From positions 744,001 through 808,000 of the forward strand of contig NC_005085.1 in the NCBI RefSeq assembly GCF_000007705.1: a stretch of DNA of 64,000 nt. The letters run 5' to 3'. Below, one piece after another: positions 44,396-52,648 of this stretch. Position numbers and translations under genes: made by a program. Source of the DNA: Chromobacterium violaceum ATCC 12472 (GTDB lineage Bacteria; Pseudomonadota; Gammaproteobacteria; Burkholderiales; Chromobacteriaceae). The notes under the pieces were generated by a model. That model was not told the DNA's origin. It worked only from the letters and a program-made list of their open reading frames with translations, and made no database searches. Numbering within the stretch: position 1 is the first letter of the stretch; each line of letters opens with the position of its first letter.

Positions 44396-45544
44396 TTACT
44401 TGCCGGCGTTGGCGGCCAGGATTTCTGCGACCAGCTTGTCGGCCTGCTTCAGGTCGGGCAGGGTGCCGTTGTGTTCGCTGACCACGGTCGCCGGGGCGGC
44501 TTCGGCCAGCGATTTGCCGTCCTGGTCGCTGGTGTCCACCACCGCGTCGATCGACAGGCCGACGCGCAGCGGGTGCTCCTGCAGATCCTTGGGGTCGAGC
44601 GCGATGCGAACCGGCACGCGCTGCACCACCTTGATCCAGTTGCCGGTGGCGTTCTGCGCCGGCAGCAGCGAGAAGGCGCTGCCGGTGCCGGCAGACAGGC
44701 CCTGCACCTTGCCGTGGTAGACCACCTTGCCGCCGTACAGGTCGGACTTCAGCTCCACCGGCTGGCCGATGCGGATCTTGGCCAGTTGGCCTTCCTTGAA
44801 GTTGGCGTCCACCCACAGATGCTCCAGCGGCACCACGGCCATCAGCGGCGTGCCGGCGGCGACGCGCTGGCCGACCTGCACGTTGCGGCGGGCGACGGTG
44901 CCGTTGACCGGCGACTTGATTTCGGTGCGCTGCAGCGCGAGCCAGGCTTCCTTCAGGCGGCTGGCGGCGGCCTTCACCGCGGGCTGGTGCGCCAGCTCGT
45001 CCTTGCCCACCAGCGCCAGGCCGGCCTTGGCCTGTTCCTGCGCGGCGGCCAGCGCGGCCTGGGCGGCGGCGACGGCGTCGCTCGCGTGGCCCAGCTCCTC
45101 GGCGGACATCGCCTCGCTGCCGGCCAGCAGCTTGCGGCGCTTCAGGTCGGATTCGGCGCGGGACAGCTCGGCCTGGCGCAGCGCCACCTGGGCGTCCAGC
45201 TGCTGGCTGTTGGCCATCAGCTGGCGGGTCTGGCGCACGGTCTGGGCGAATTCGTTGCGGGCGCGCTCGAAGGCCAGCTGGGCGTCGCTGTTGTCATAGC
45301 TGACCAGCACCTGGCCGGCCTTCACCGCCACGGTGTCGTCGACCAGAATCTTGGCGACGGTGCCGCCCACTTCCGGGGTGACCTGAACCAGGTGGCCGCC
45401 GACATAGGCGTCGTCGGTGTCTTCCTGGTGGCTCAGCACCAGCGCCCAATAGGCGCCGTAGCCGATGGCGATGGCGGCGAACAGGGTGGTGGCCACCAGC
45501 AGGTTGCGTTTGCGAGTCTTCGCGGTTTCCAGTTTCTGATCCAT
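44396..45544 (-). CDS. emrA: EmrA-type membrane fusion protein
   Basis: A 382-residue HlyD-family periplasmic adaptor with one N-terminal membrane helix (residues about 15 to 36), then the biotin-lipoyl-like DAYVGGHLVQVTPEVGGTV, coiled-coil heptads, and VARRNVQVGQRVAAGTPLMA. It links EmrB to the outer membrane channel. The start follows emrC by 12 bases. Confidence 0.95.
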   Translation of the reverse strand: MDQKLETAKTRKRNLLVATTLFAAIAIGYGAYWALVLSHQEDTDDAYVGGHLVQVTPEVGGTVAKILVDDTVAVKAGQVLVSYDNSDAQLAFERARNEFAQTVRQTRQLMANSQQLDAQVALRQAELSRAESDLKRRKLLAGSEAMSAEELGHASDAVAAAQAALAAAQEQAKAGLALVGKDELAHQPAVKAAASRLKEAWLALQRTEIKSPVNGTVARRNVQVGQRVAAGTPLMAVVPLEHLWVDANFKEGQLAKIRIGQPVELKSDLYGGKVVYHGKVQGLSAGTGSAFSLLPAQNATGNWIKVVQRVPVRIALDPKDLQEHPLRVGLSIDAVVDTSDQDGKSLAEAAPATVVSEHNGTLPDLKQADKLVAEILAANAGK

Positions 45545-45556
45545 TTTCGTGCGTCC

Positions 45557-46987
45557 TTAGCGGCTGGCGGCCTGGTTGTCGAAGCCGCCGCCCAATGCGG
45601 TGTTCAGGGAGGCCCAGGCCAGGCGGTTGGCGGCCTGGGCGTCGATGTTGGCGGATTGCTGGCTCAGCAGCGCGTCCTGGGAGTCGAGCAGCGACAGCTT
45701 GTTGACCAGGCCGGCGCGCAGGCGGGCGGCCATCGAGTCATTGGCCTTGCGGCTGCTCTGCAGCGCGCGCTCGGACTGTTGCAGCTGGCGCTGGCTGTTC
45801 TGCCAGCCGCTGACCGCGTCGGCGGCGTCGCGCAGCGCGTCCAGCACGGTCTGGTTGTATTGCTGCACCGCCATGTCGTAGCCGGCCTGTTGCTTGGACA
45901 GGTTGGACTGCAGCTGGCCGGAGTGGAAGATCGGCAGGCTGATGGCCGGCATGAAGCCCCACAACGACGATTCGCTCTTCCACAGCTGGTCCATTTTCAG
46001 CGAGCTCTGGCCGGCGAACACGGTCAGCTTGACGTTGGGGTAGAACTCGGCGCGCGCCTCCTTGACCGAGGCCGTCATCGATTCGACGCGGGCGCGCTGG
46101 GCGGCGATGTCCGGACGGCGGCCCAGCAGGTTGGCGTCCAGCTTGTCCAGCGCCGGTTGCGGCGCGGCGTCCAGTTTGCCGGGATTCAGGCTGTCCTGCT
46201 GCTGCGGGCCTTGTCCGGTCAGCGCGGCCAGCGCGTGGCGGCTGCGGGCGATGTCGTTGTCCAGCGCGCTTTGCTGCTGCTGCAGCCGCTCGATCGACAC
46301 TTCGTTGCCGCGTTGGTTGTCGCCGGGCAGCAGACCGGCGTTGACGCGGGCCTGGGTCAGCTTCTGGCGGCTCTGGGCGATGGCCAGGCGCTGGGACAGC
46401 AGCCTGGACTGGGCCAGGCTGCGCTGCAGCTGGGTGTATTGGGCGACCACGGCCTGGGTCAGCAGCAGGCGGGTTTGCTGGCCTTCGTAGGCGACGGCCT
46501 GCTGCTGGCCGAGGGCGGCGCTGACGGCGGCGTGGTTCTTGCCCCAGAAATCGAATTCCCAACTGCCGACCAGCGCCGCGGTGTAGGCGTTGATGTAATC
46601 CTTGTCGTTGTGCGGGAGCGCCTTCAGCGGATCGGCGTGGATTTGCACGGCGTTGGCCATGGCGTCCAGCTGCGGGCCGTCCTTGCTTTCCACGATGCCG
46701 ACCGCGGCGCGCGCCTGGCGCAGCCGCGCGGCGGCCAGCTTCAGCGACGGCGCGTCTTTCAGCGTGGCTTCGACCAGGCGGTCAAGCTCGGGATCGTTCA
46801 ATTGGCGCCACCAGTCGGCGCGGACATTCTGTTGGCCGGCGACGGCCAGCTTGAGCTGGTCGGCTCCTACCATTTGGTCGGGGGCGGCGTCTGGGCCGAA
46901 GCTGGCGCAGCCGCTCAGCACGGCGCTGATCAGCAACACCCCGGCGGTTTGTGGCCAGGATTTCTTGTTCACCTTGTCGGTCTCCAT
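45557..46987 (-). CDS. emrC: Outer membrane efflux lipoprotein (NodT/OprM type)
   Basis: A 476-residue TolC-superfamily lipoprotein with lipobox LSGC and lipidated Cys27. Two outer membrane efflux domains are present with the usual WWRQLNDPELDRLVEATL and the A-helix repeats (AALVGSWEFDFWGKNHAAV). It is the first gene of emrCAB; this arrangement with EmrR control is described for C. violaceum. The ATG at 46987 is taken; a TTG one codon earlier is an alternative. Confidence 0.93.
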   Translation of the reverse strand: METDKVNKKSWPQTAGVLLISAVLSGCASFGPDAAPDQMVGADQLKLAVAGQQNVRADWWRQLNDPELDRLVEATLKDAPSLKLAAARLRQARAAVGIVESKDGPQLDAMANAVQIHADPLKALPHNDKDYINAYTAALVGSWEFDFWGKNHAAVSAALGQQQAVAYEGQQTRLLLTQAVVAQYTQLQRSLAQSRLLSQRLAIAQSRQKLTQARVNAGLLPGDNQRGNEVSIERLQQQQSALDNDIARSRHALAALTGQGPQQQDSLNPGKLDAAPQPALDKLDANLLGRRPDIAAQRARVESMTASVKEARAEFYPNVKLTVFAGQSSLKMDQLWKSESSLWGFMPAISLPIFHSGQLQSNLSKQQAGYDMAVQQYNQTVLDALRDAADAVSGWQNSQRQLQQSERALQSSRKANDSMAARLRAGLVNKLSLLDSQDALLSQQSANIDAQAANRLAWASLNTALGGGFDNQAASR

Positions 46988-47010
46988 CAATGATGCATGT
47001 CGGTCCGGAC

Positions 47011-47034
47011 GTGATTAATCTGGTGATAATCACC
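47011..47034. promoter_or_regulatory. EmrR operator candidate upstream of emrC
   Basis: GTGATTAATC and GGTGATAATCACC (near-palindromic) lie 24 to 47 bases before emrC in an AT-rich stretch. A MarR-type dimer would bind such a site. Confidence 0.5.
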
Positions 47035-47065
47035 CGGGTTATTATTCGAGTGAAAAAGCGCGGGC

Positions 47066-47566
47066 TCAGCCGCCGAGCTTGCTCAGGAGCTTGCGCATCA
47101 GCCGTTCCAGTTCGGCTTTCTCGTCGGCTTCGAAGTCGGCCCACAGCGAGCGGTGGATTTCGCGGGAGTAGGGCAGCAGGCCTTCCACCAGCTCCACGCC
47201 GGCAGGCGTCAACTCCAGCACGATCTTCCGCCGGTCCTCGGCGCTGGCCGAGCGCGCGGCCCAGCCGTTTTTCACCAACTCGTCCGCGATGCGGGTGGCA
47301 TTGGTGCGCGAGGAGTCCAGCGTTTCGCTGATATCCGATGGATTCAGCATCTGGTTCGGACAGGCGTACAAGGCCAGCAGCGCCATCCACACCGTCTCGT
47401 TCAGGCCATGCTGCTTCAGGCACTCGCACAGATGGGAGGTCAGCCGCGGCACGATGTGGAAGATCAGGCGGGTCAGGATCACTTCCTGGCGGGGCACGCC
47501 GGGAAAGCGCGATTCGACGCGGTTGATCGCTTGCTCCAACTGGGAAAAGGACTTGTTTGGACTCAT
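47066..47566 (-). CDS. emrR: MarR-family repressor EmrR
   Basis: A 166-residue MarR regulator with a winged helix-turn-helix around residues 65 to 125 (NPSDISETLDSSRTNATRIADELVKNGW and SAEDRRKIVLELTPAG). In C. violaceum EmrR represses emrCAB and responds to phenolic compounds such as salicylate. It lies directly upstream of emrCAB on the same strand, with 78 bases to emrC. Confidence 0.93.
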   Translation of the reverse strand: MSPNKSFSQLEQAINRVESRFPGVPRQEVILTRLIFHIVPRLTSHLCECLKQHGLNETVWMALLALYACPNQMLNPSDISETLDSSRTNATRIADELVKNGWAARSASAEDRRKIVLELTPAGVELVEGLLPYSREIHRSLWADFEADEKAELERLMRKLLSKLGG

Positions 47567-47587
47567 GCGGCCATTTTAGTAACGTGC

Positions 47588-47614
47588 GGTATTATTTTGC
47601 AAGTAATAATAACC
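47588..47614. promoter_or_regulatory. Operator-like dyad upstream of emrR
   Basis: A 27-base dyad with GGTATTATT and AATAATAACC arms lies 22 bases before the emrR start and probably serves autoregulation. Confidence 0.5.
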
Positions 47615-47755
47615 TTGCTAATGAAATGCTGGCGAAAAGTGTGGCGAAATGACAATGGGTTAGATTGGCGGCCGGTAGACGGCGGCAGCCGAAGGGCCGG
47701 CGAGACGGGGGAAGGAGGGAGAGTGGCGGCGGGGGAGGCGCCGCCACGGGCAGGC

Positions 47756-48106
47756 TTATTTGCCCAGCAGATTCAGCACCCGCTCCGGCGGGCGGCCGAT
47801 CACGGCGCGGCCATCCGCGATGGCGATGGGGCGTTCGATCAGGTTGGGATTGTCCACCATCGCGGCGATCAGATGCTTGCGTTCCAACGTGATGTCGTCC
47901 AGGTAGAGGTCGGCGTACTCCTCTTCCTTCTGGCGCATCAGCTCGCGCGGCTCCAGGCCCAGCAGGCCCAGCAGCTGGTCCAGTTCCTCATAGCTGGGAG
48001 GGTGCTTCAGATACTCGACGATTTCGATTTCGGCGCCGGCCTCTTCCAGCAGGCTGAGGGCGGCTCGGGATTTCGAGCACTTGGGATTGTGATAGAGACG
48101 GATCAT
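47756..48106 (-). CDS. arsC: Glutaredoxin-dependent arsenate reductase (ArsC)
   Basis: A 116-residue thioredoxin-fold arsenate reductase with the active-site Cys10 in CSKSR and the downstream IGRPPERVLNLL. It reduces arsenate to arsenite in the cytoplasm with glutathione and glutaredoxin. The ATG at 48106 with a GGGAGAAG box is chosen over longer options. No arsB or arsR is adjacent; housekeeping ArsC-like proteins of this type are common. It is followed by a hairpin at 47723-47747 (nine-base arms, no T-run). Confidence 0.88.
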   Translation of the reverse strand: MIRLYHNPKCSKSRAALSLLEEAGAEIEIVEYLKHPPSYEELDQLLGLLGLEPRELMRQKEEEYADLYLDDITLERKHLIAAMVDNPNLIERPIAIADGRAVIGRPPERVLNLLGK

Positions 48107-48290
48107 GAGTCTTCTCCCTTGTCGTTGATCCGGGCCGCTGCGGCATTGCCGGCAGCATAACCCGCTGCTTGTGGGTTGGGAAGGGGGCGCATCGTGGCAT
48201 GAAAGCGCCATCCTGGCTAGCTTGCCAGCTTGGTTTGGCAATCGCAGCGTCAACAGTTAACATTCGGACATTATCCGAGATTCTTCCGTC

Positions 48291-49511
48291 ATGTCCCGCA
48301 CCTCTCGCAATCATTTTGGCCTGGCCGCGCTGCTGGCGGCGTTGTCCACGCTGGGTCCGTTCTCGATCGACACCTTCCTGCCCGCGATGCGGGCCATCGG
48401 CGACACGCTGTCTGCGTCGCCGCTGGAAATGCAGCAGGCGCTGACGGTCTACCTGTTCTGCTACGCGTTGATGATGCTGTGGCACGGTTCGATTTCCGAC
48501 GCGGTGGGCCGCCGGCCGGTGGTGCTGGCGACCACGCTGTTGTTCGGCCTGGCTTCGGTCGGCTGCGCGCTGTCCAATACCTTGGGCCAGCTATTGTTGT
48601 TCCGCGCGCTGCAGGGGCTGTGCGGCGGGGCCGGCCTGGTGGTGGGGCGGGCCATCATCCGCGACAGATTGGAAGGCGCCGCGGCGCAGCGGCTGATGTC
48701 GCAGGTGACCATGCTGTTCTCGCTGTCCCCGGCGGTCGCGCCGGTAGTCGGCGGCTGGCTGTTCGGCGCCTTCGGCTGGCATTCCATCTTCGCGTTCATG
48801 GCGCTGATCGGCTTCGCGCTGTTCGCGCTGTGCTGGTTCGGCCTGCCGGAAACCCATCCGAAGGCGGCGCGGCAGCCTTTGCATCCGCGCCCGCTGCTGG
48901 CCAGCTACTGGCGGGTGGGGCGCACCGTCAATTTCCAGTTGCTGACCGCGGCGGTGTCGTTCAATTTCGCCGGCTTTTTCCTGTATGTGCCGTCGGCGCC
49001 GGTATTCCTGATGCAGCATCTGCGCCTGGGTCCGACCGAATTCCTGTGGCTGTTCGGCCCGGCGGTGTCGGGCATCATGTTCGGCGCTTACCTGTCGGGG
49101 CGCATGGCCGGACATTTCTCGTCGCGGGAGGTGGTGTCGCGCGCTTATTGGCTGATGTTCGCCGCGGCGCTGGCTAATCTGGTGTACAACCTGTTGGCTC
49201 CCGAGCAGGCGCTGCCGTGGGCGGTGTTGCCGCTGGCGCTGTACACCACGGGCATGTCGCTGGCCGCGCCGTCGATCACGCTGAACCTGATGGACCAGTT
49301 TCCGGAGCTGCGCGGCACCGCGTCTTCGCTGCAGGGTTTTTGTCAGACCATGGTGTCCAGCCTGGTTGCCGGCGTGATCGCGCCGCTGGCCTGGGCCAGC
49401 CCCTTGAGGCTGGCCCTGGTGATGAATCTGCTGCTGCTGCTGGGATTTATCTGCCGGATGGGATATCGGTTTAGACAGCTTGGGAAGGACGAAAACAAAC
49501 CGGCCGTTTGA
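48291..49511 (+). CDS. Bcr/CflA-family drug:proton antiporter (MFS)
   Basis: A 406-residue, 12-helix MFS transporter. LSTLGPFSIDTFLPAMRAIGD and GSISDAVGRRPVVL (loop 2-3 motif), RALQGLCGGAGLVVGRAIIRD and SLSPAVAPVVGGWL are typical of Bcr/CflA. Export of bicyclomycin or sulfonamide-type drugs or peptides is usual. It is divergent from arsC and shares a bidirectional terminator with the wzz-like gene. Confidence 0.9.
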   Translation: MSRTSRNHFGLAALLAALSTLGPFSIDTFLPAMRAIGDTLSASPLEMQQALTVYLFCYALMMLWHGSISDAVGRRPVVLATTLLFGLASVGCALSNTLGQLLLFRALQGLCGGAGLVVGRAIIRDRLEGAAAQRLMSQVTMLFSLSPAVAPVVGGWLFGAFGWHSIFAFMALIGFALFALCWFGLPETHPKAARQPLHPRPLLASYWRVGRTVNFQLLTAAVSFNFAGFFLYVPSAPVFLMQHLRLGPTEFLWLFGPAVSGIMFGAYLSGRMAGHFSSREVVSRAYWLMFAAALANLVYNLLAPEQALPWAVLPLALYTTGMSLAAPSITLNLMDQFPELRGTASSLQGFCQTMVSSLVAGVIAPLAWASPLRLALVMNLLLLLGFICRMGYRFRQLGKDENKPAV

Positions 49512-49528
49512 GGACGACCGGTTTGTTT
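49493..49528. terminator. Bidirectional terminator over stop codons
   Basis: An 11-base stem AAACAAACCGG/CCGGTTTGTTT with a 14-base loop contains the Bcr/CflA stop and ends two bases before the wzz-like stop. It ends both converging transcripts. Confidence 0.75.
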
Positions 49529-49529
49529 A

Positions 49530-50735
49530 TCATTGGCTGCTCTTGAGAGCGAGCAACAGTTGGCGCCGCCGCTGCTGGGAGTGCTCACTCTGAAACAAAT
49601 CGCGCAGCAAGGCGCTGAGTATGCCTATCATCAATCCCCCGAGCAAGCCAAGCATCACGATAAGGGATCGCTTTGGTTTGCTCTTGAGTTCAGGGGGGAC
49701 CGCCGTATCCAGTACTTGAATCAGCGAGGAATCCTTGGCTTCGTCTATCTTCGCCAATTCGTACTGTTTGGACAGCAGTTCGAAAATGGTTTCCTGATAT
49801 TTCAGTTCACGCAGCTTGCGCATGTATTCCAAGCCGCTCTGCGCAAACTTCCCGGTTGGAACCAATAGGTCGCCGTTGCCGCGTTGGCCGGTTTCCAGCT
49901 TGGCCAATTGCTCGTGCAGGCCGCTCAACTCCTGCTGTGCTTTGATGTAGGCAGGATTCTGAGCTGTCGCGAAGCTTTTCATCGCCTCCAGTTGGACTTC
50001 TTTGGCCGCGATGGTGGCGCGCAGCTGGGTGACGGAGGACACAATGGCCGGCAATTGACCCTCAGGCAGGATCAGGCCCGTCGCTTCCTGTGTCTTGCGC
50101 AAGTCTGTCTCTGCCGCCGCCAATTGCGCCTTGGTGTCTTTCAGCTGCTGTTCGAAGAACAGACGGCGCTTGGCGGCGTCAGTGACGGCTAGCGAGCGAT
50201 TGAGCGCCTTCAGTTCATCAACGTAGGCATTCGCCAGTGTGGCGGCAAATTGAGGATCGGTATCGTCCACGGCAACGGCTATTAGGCCATCCTTTCCGCT
50301 GACGAAACTGGATTTCTGTTGCAGTGTTTTGCGAGCCCCTTCGACGGTTTCTTGCTCATAGCGTGATTGCAGCTTGAAACGGGCAATCAGCTTGTCGGCG
50401 ACGGTGCGGCTCTGCAACATGCCGATGTATAGGTCGTTCGGATTTTTCAGACCCGAGATGCCGCCTGCCGCTCCGGCCAATCCACCCAATTGCCCAAGCA
50501 GGGCGCTCATGCCGCTGCTTTGCTGTTGCGGAGGCATGATGCTGGTTTGTGCGGTGAAAATCGGCTTGGCCAGCAAGGCATAGCAGAGGGTCACTGTCCC
50601 GCACAAGATAGTGCAAGCTATGATCCAGTTTCGCTGTCGAGCCAGCTTAACCAGAAGTGCCGTCAAATCGATCTCATCGTTTTGAGTTGGCTGGCTTGAC
50701 TGTATCTGTATTTCTTTCATCTGATCCACGCTCAT
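49530..50735 (-). CDS. Polysaccharide chain-length determinant / co-polymerase (Wzz/GumC-like)
   Basis: A 401-residue inner membrane protein with TM1 around residues 32 to 52 and TM2 around 365 to 388, with a long periplasmic coiled-coil between (LFFEQQLKDTKAQLAAAETDLRKTQ). The N-terminal DEIDLTALLVKLARQRNWII is typical of the Wzz family. No cytoplasmic tyrosine kinase domain is present. It overlaps the wza-like gene by ATGA, which sets the start at 50735; a start 5 codons later is possible. It is last in the operon. Confidence 0.88.
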   Translation of the reverse strand: MSVDQMKEIQIQSSQPTQNDEIDLTALLVKLARQRNWIIACTILCGTVTLCYALLAKPIFTAQTSIMPPQQQSSGMSALLGQLGGLAGAAGGISGLKNPNDLYIGMLQSRTVADKLIARFKLQSRYEQETVEGARKTLQQKSSFVSGKDGLIAVAVDDTDPQFAATLANAYVDELKALNRSLAVTDAAKRRLFFEQQLKDTKAQLAAAETDLRKTQEATGLILPEGQLPAIVSSVTQLRATIAAKEVQLEAMKSFATAQNPAYIKAQQELSGLHEQLAKLETGQRGNGDLLVPTGKFAQSGLEYMRKLRELKYQETIFELLSKQYELAKIDEAKDSSLIQVLDTAVPPELKSKPKRSLIVMLGLLGGLMIGILSALLRDLFQSEHSQQRRRQLLLALKSSQ

Positions 50736-52624
50736 TTCAGTACTTTCAGACCCGCAGCGCCCAGACCGAATTGATAGAGAATGGTGGTCCATTCCTTGAG
50801 TGCTTGAGTCCAGCTACCAGTGTTCAATTCTTCTGGTACCACGATGGTGTCACCTGGGTTGATACGCATCCCACTTACACTGGAAAACCAGCCACTGTTA
50901 TTGTTGCTGCCAACGGTGCCATCCGCACGCAGCACATAAACAGATGACTTATCCGCAGTCGGCGAGGTTCCGCCGGCAAGAGACAGGTAATCATTGACAT
51001 TGCGTTGCGGGCGGTAAATGAAGGCATTGGCTTGATAAACTGCGCCTAAGACATTTACAGTACCGGGGCGTTGCGGAATATCAATCCTGTCGCCGTCTTT
51101 AAGCTCTAAATCAGGCAGGTCCTTGATTTCGGCTGAGCTGTCTTTCAACTCCAGCACTACGCGACCTTCAGCTTTGATGGATCGCATTTTGGCCGCTAGC
51201 TTACGCTGTGCTTCTAATTCTGAGTTCACTGCTGCAATGGTGTCTTTATCAGTCAGTTTGGCAAGACGAGCCGTGGCATTTTGTTCAAGATCCTTTTCGA
51301 AGCGTGAGGCGATCTCATCCAGCTTCTTTTGCTGCTGCTCGCGTATGCTTTCGCGAGCCAGCATGGTACCGAATACATAACCGTATTCGCTTACGCCGCC
51401 AAGTCGTATCAGCAACTGGCGCAGGGTCTCGTTTTTACGGAGTTGGAATGTGCCGGTGGCATTGGATTCGCCGCTGACAGTAACGAACTGCTCATCTTTC
51501 AACACGCTGACTGCTTGGGCATTCGGTACATTGAGTCGGAAGATATCGCCAGCCTTGAGGCGGATTTTGTTCAGCGGTTGCAAGTCATCCTGCACTTTTG
51601 CTTGCTTCAGGAAGCGGTTGCCGACATTTTTTTCAATCAACAGCTCCTTGCCTTCAGCGGCAGATTCGAGACCGCCGGCCCAATGCAAGAGATCGGCGCT
51701 GGTTTCGCCGGATTTGAATTCGTAGATAGCCGGATTCTTGACATCGCCGAACACGGCTACACGGGGGCCGGCTGTCGGGATCTGTATCACGTCACCGTCG
51801 CGAAGCGTTTGGTCTTCTGACTTATCGCCGTCTACTAGAATTGCGTACAGATCGACTGTTGCTACTTCCTTGCCGCCCCGCATCAGCTTGACTTTGCGCA
51901 AGCTGCCGCTATCGCTAGGCCCACCGGATTCCAGTAGGGCATTAAGCAGCGTGCTCATTGCATTTAAGGTGTAACTGCCGGGTTGGCGCGCATGGCCGAC
52001 AACGTAAATTTGCACTGATCGGCTTTGCAGCAGGCTGACAGTCAGATCAAAGTTATTGAATACACGGCTGACGCTTTTTTTCAGTACGCCCTGCAGGTCG
52101 CGGTAGTGCACGCCGGCGACTGAAATATTGCCTACGCGCGGTAGATAGATTGCGCCATTACGATCGACGGTCAGGGTCAGGTCTATGTCAACCATCCCCC
52201 AGCCCTTGATCTGCAATTGGTCGCCACTGCCGATTATATAATCCGGGTTGATTTGTACGCTTTGTGGTGCATCGAATTTTGTCGCCGGATTCTGAAACAG
52301 ACGGCTACCAAATATTGGTAGTGTCTGGCCTGTCGAGTTTTTGATAAATATGGTGAAGGGCGGGAGCTTGGGATTTCCTTCCTTGTCCAGCAAATAGCCA
52401 TGCTCATCCAGAAGCGGAGTATTCTGAACTTTAGGCGATCCAGGGATAGGATTTTTTCCAGTGTTTATAGGTGTATTATTGATAGATGGGAGACCATTGA
52501 CACTCTCTATGTCATAGTTGGGCGTGGCTGCATTTGGGTAGCTGTCTGCGGCATGAAGGCAGGCGCTGCCCAGTAGCAGGCACATAGCTAACAATGATTT
52601 TCCAGGCAATTTTAAAAAACGCAT
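50732..52624 (-). CDS. Wza-like polysaccharide export protein with SLBB domains
   Basis: A 630-residue secreted protein. The signal peptide is about 25 residues (MRFLKLPGKSLLAMCLLLGS, SACLHA). The polysaccharide export domain begins near YIIGSGDQLQIKGWG, followed by several SLBB domains (for example VVGHARQPGSYTLNAMSTLLNALLESGG). The C-terminus has GDTIVVPEELN. It forms the outer membrane or periplasmic exit channel for exopolysaccharide. It lies between the yjbH-PAP2 fusion and the Wzz-like gene. Confidence 0.92.
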   Translation of the reverse strand: MRFLKLPGKSLLAMCLLLGSACLHAADSYPNAATPNYDIESVNGLPSINNTPINTGKNPIPGSPKVQNTPLLDEHGYLLDKEGNPKLPPFTIFIKNSTGQTLPIFGSRLFQNPATKFDAPQSVQINPDYIIGSGDQLQIKGWGMVDIDLTLTVDRNGAIYLPRVGNISVAGVHYRDLQGVLKKSVSRVFNNFDLTVSLLQSRSVQIYVVGHARQPGSYTLNAMSTLLNALLESGGPSDSGSLRKVKLMRGGKEVATVDLYAILVDGDKSEDQTLRDGDVIQIPTAGPRVAVFGDVKNPAIYEFKSGETSADLLHWAGGLESAAEGKELLIEKNVGNRFLKQAKVQDDLQPLNKIRLKAGDIFRLNVPNAQAVSVLKDEQFVTVSGESNATGTFQLRKNETLRQLLIRLGGVSEYGYVFGTMLARESIREQQQKKLDEIASRFEKDLEQNATARLAKLTDKDTIAAVNSELEAQRKLAAKMRSIKAEGRVVLELKDSSAEIKDLPDLELKDGDRIDIPQRPGTVNVLGAVYQANAFIYRPQRNVNDYLSLAGGTSPTADKSSVYVLRADGTVGSNNNSGWFSSVSGMRINPGDTIVVPEELNTGSWTQALKEWTTILYQFGLGAAGLKVLK

Positions 52625-52648
52625 GCTTGATTACCTAATTTATAATAC

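Noticed and set aside
44051-46993. A 980-residue rightward frame opposite emrB-emrA-emrC
   Set aside because: It runs across three real genes and intergenic gaps, with low-complexity Gly/Leu/Gln composition and no domain.
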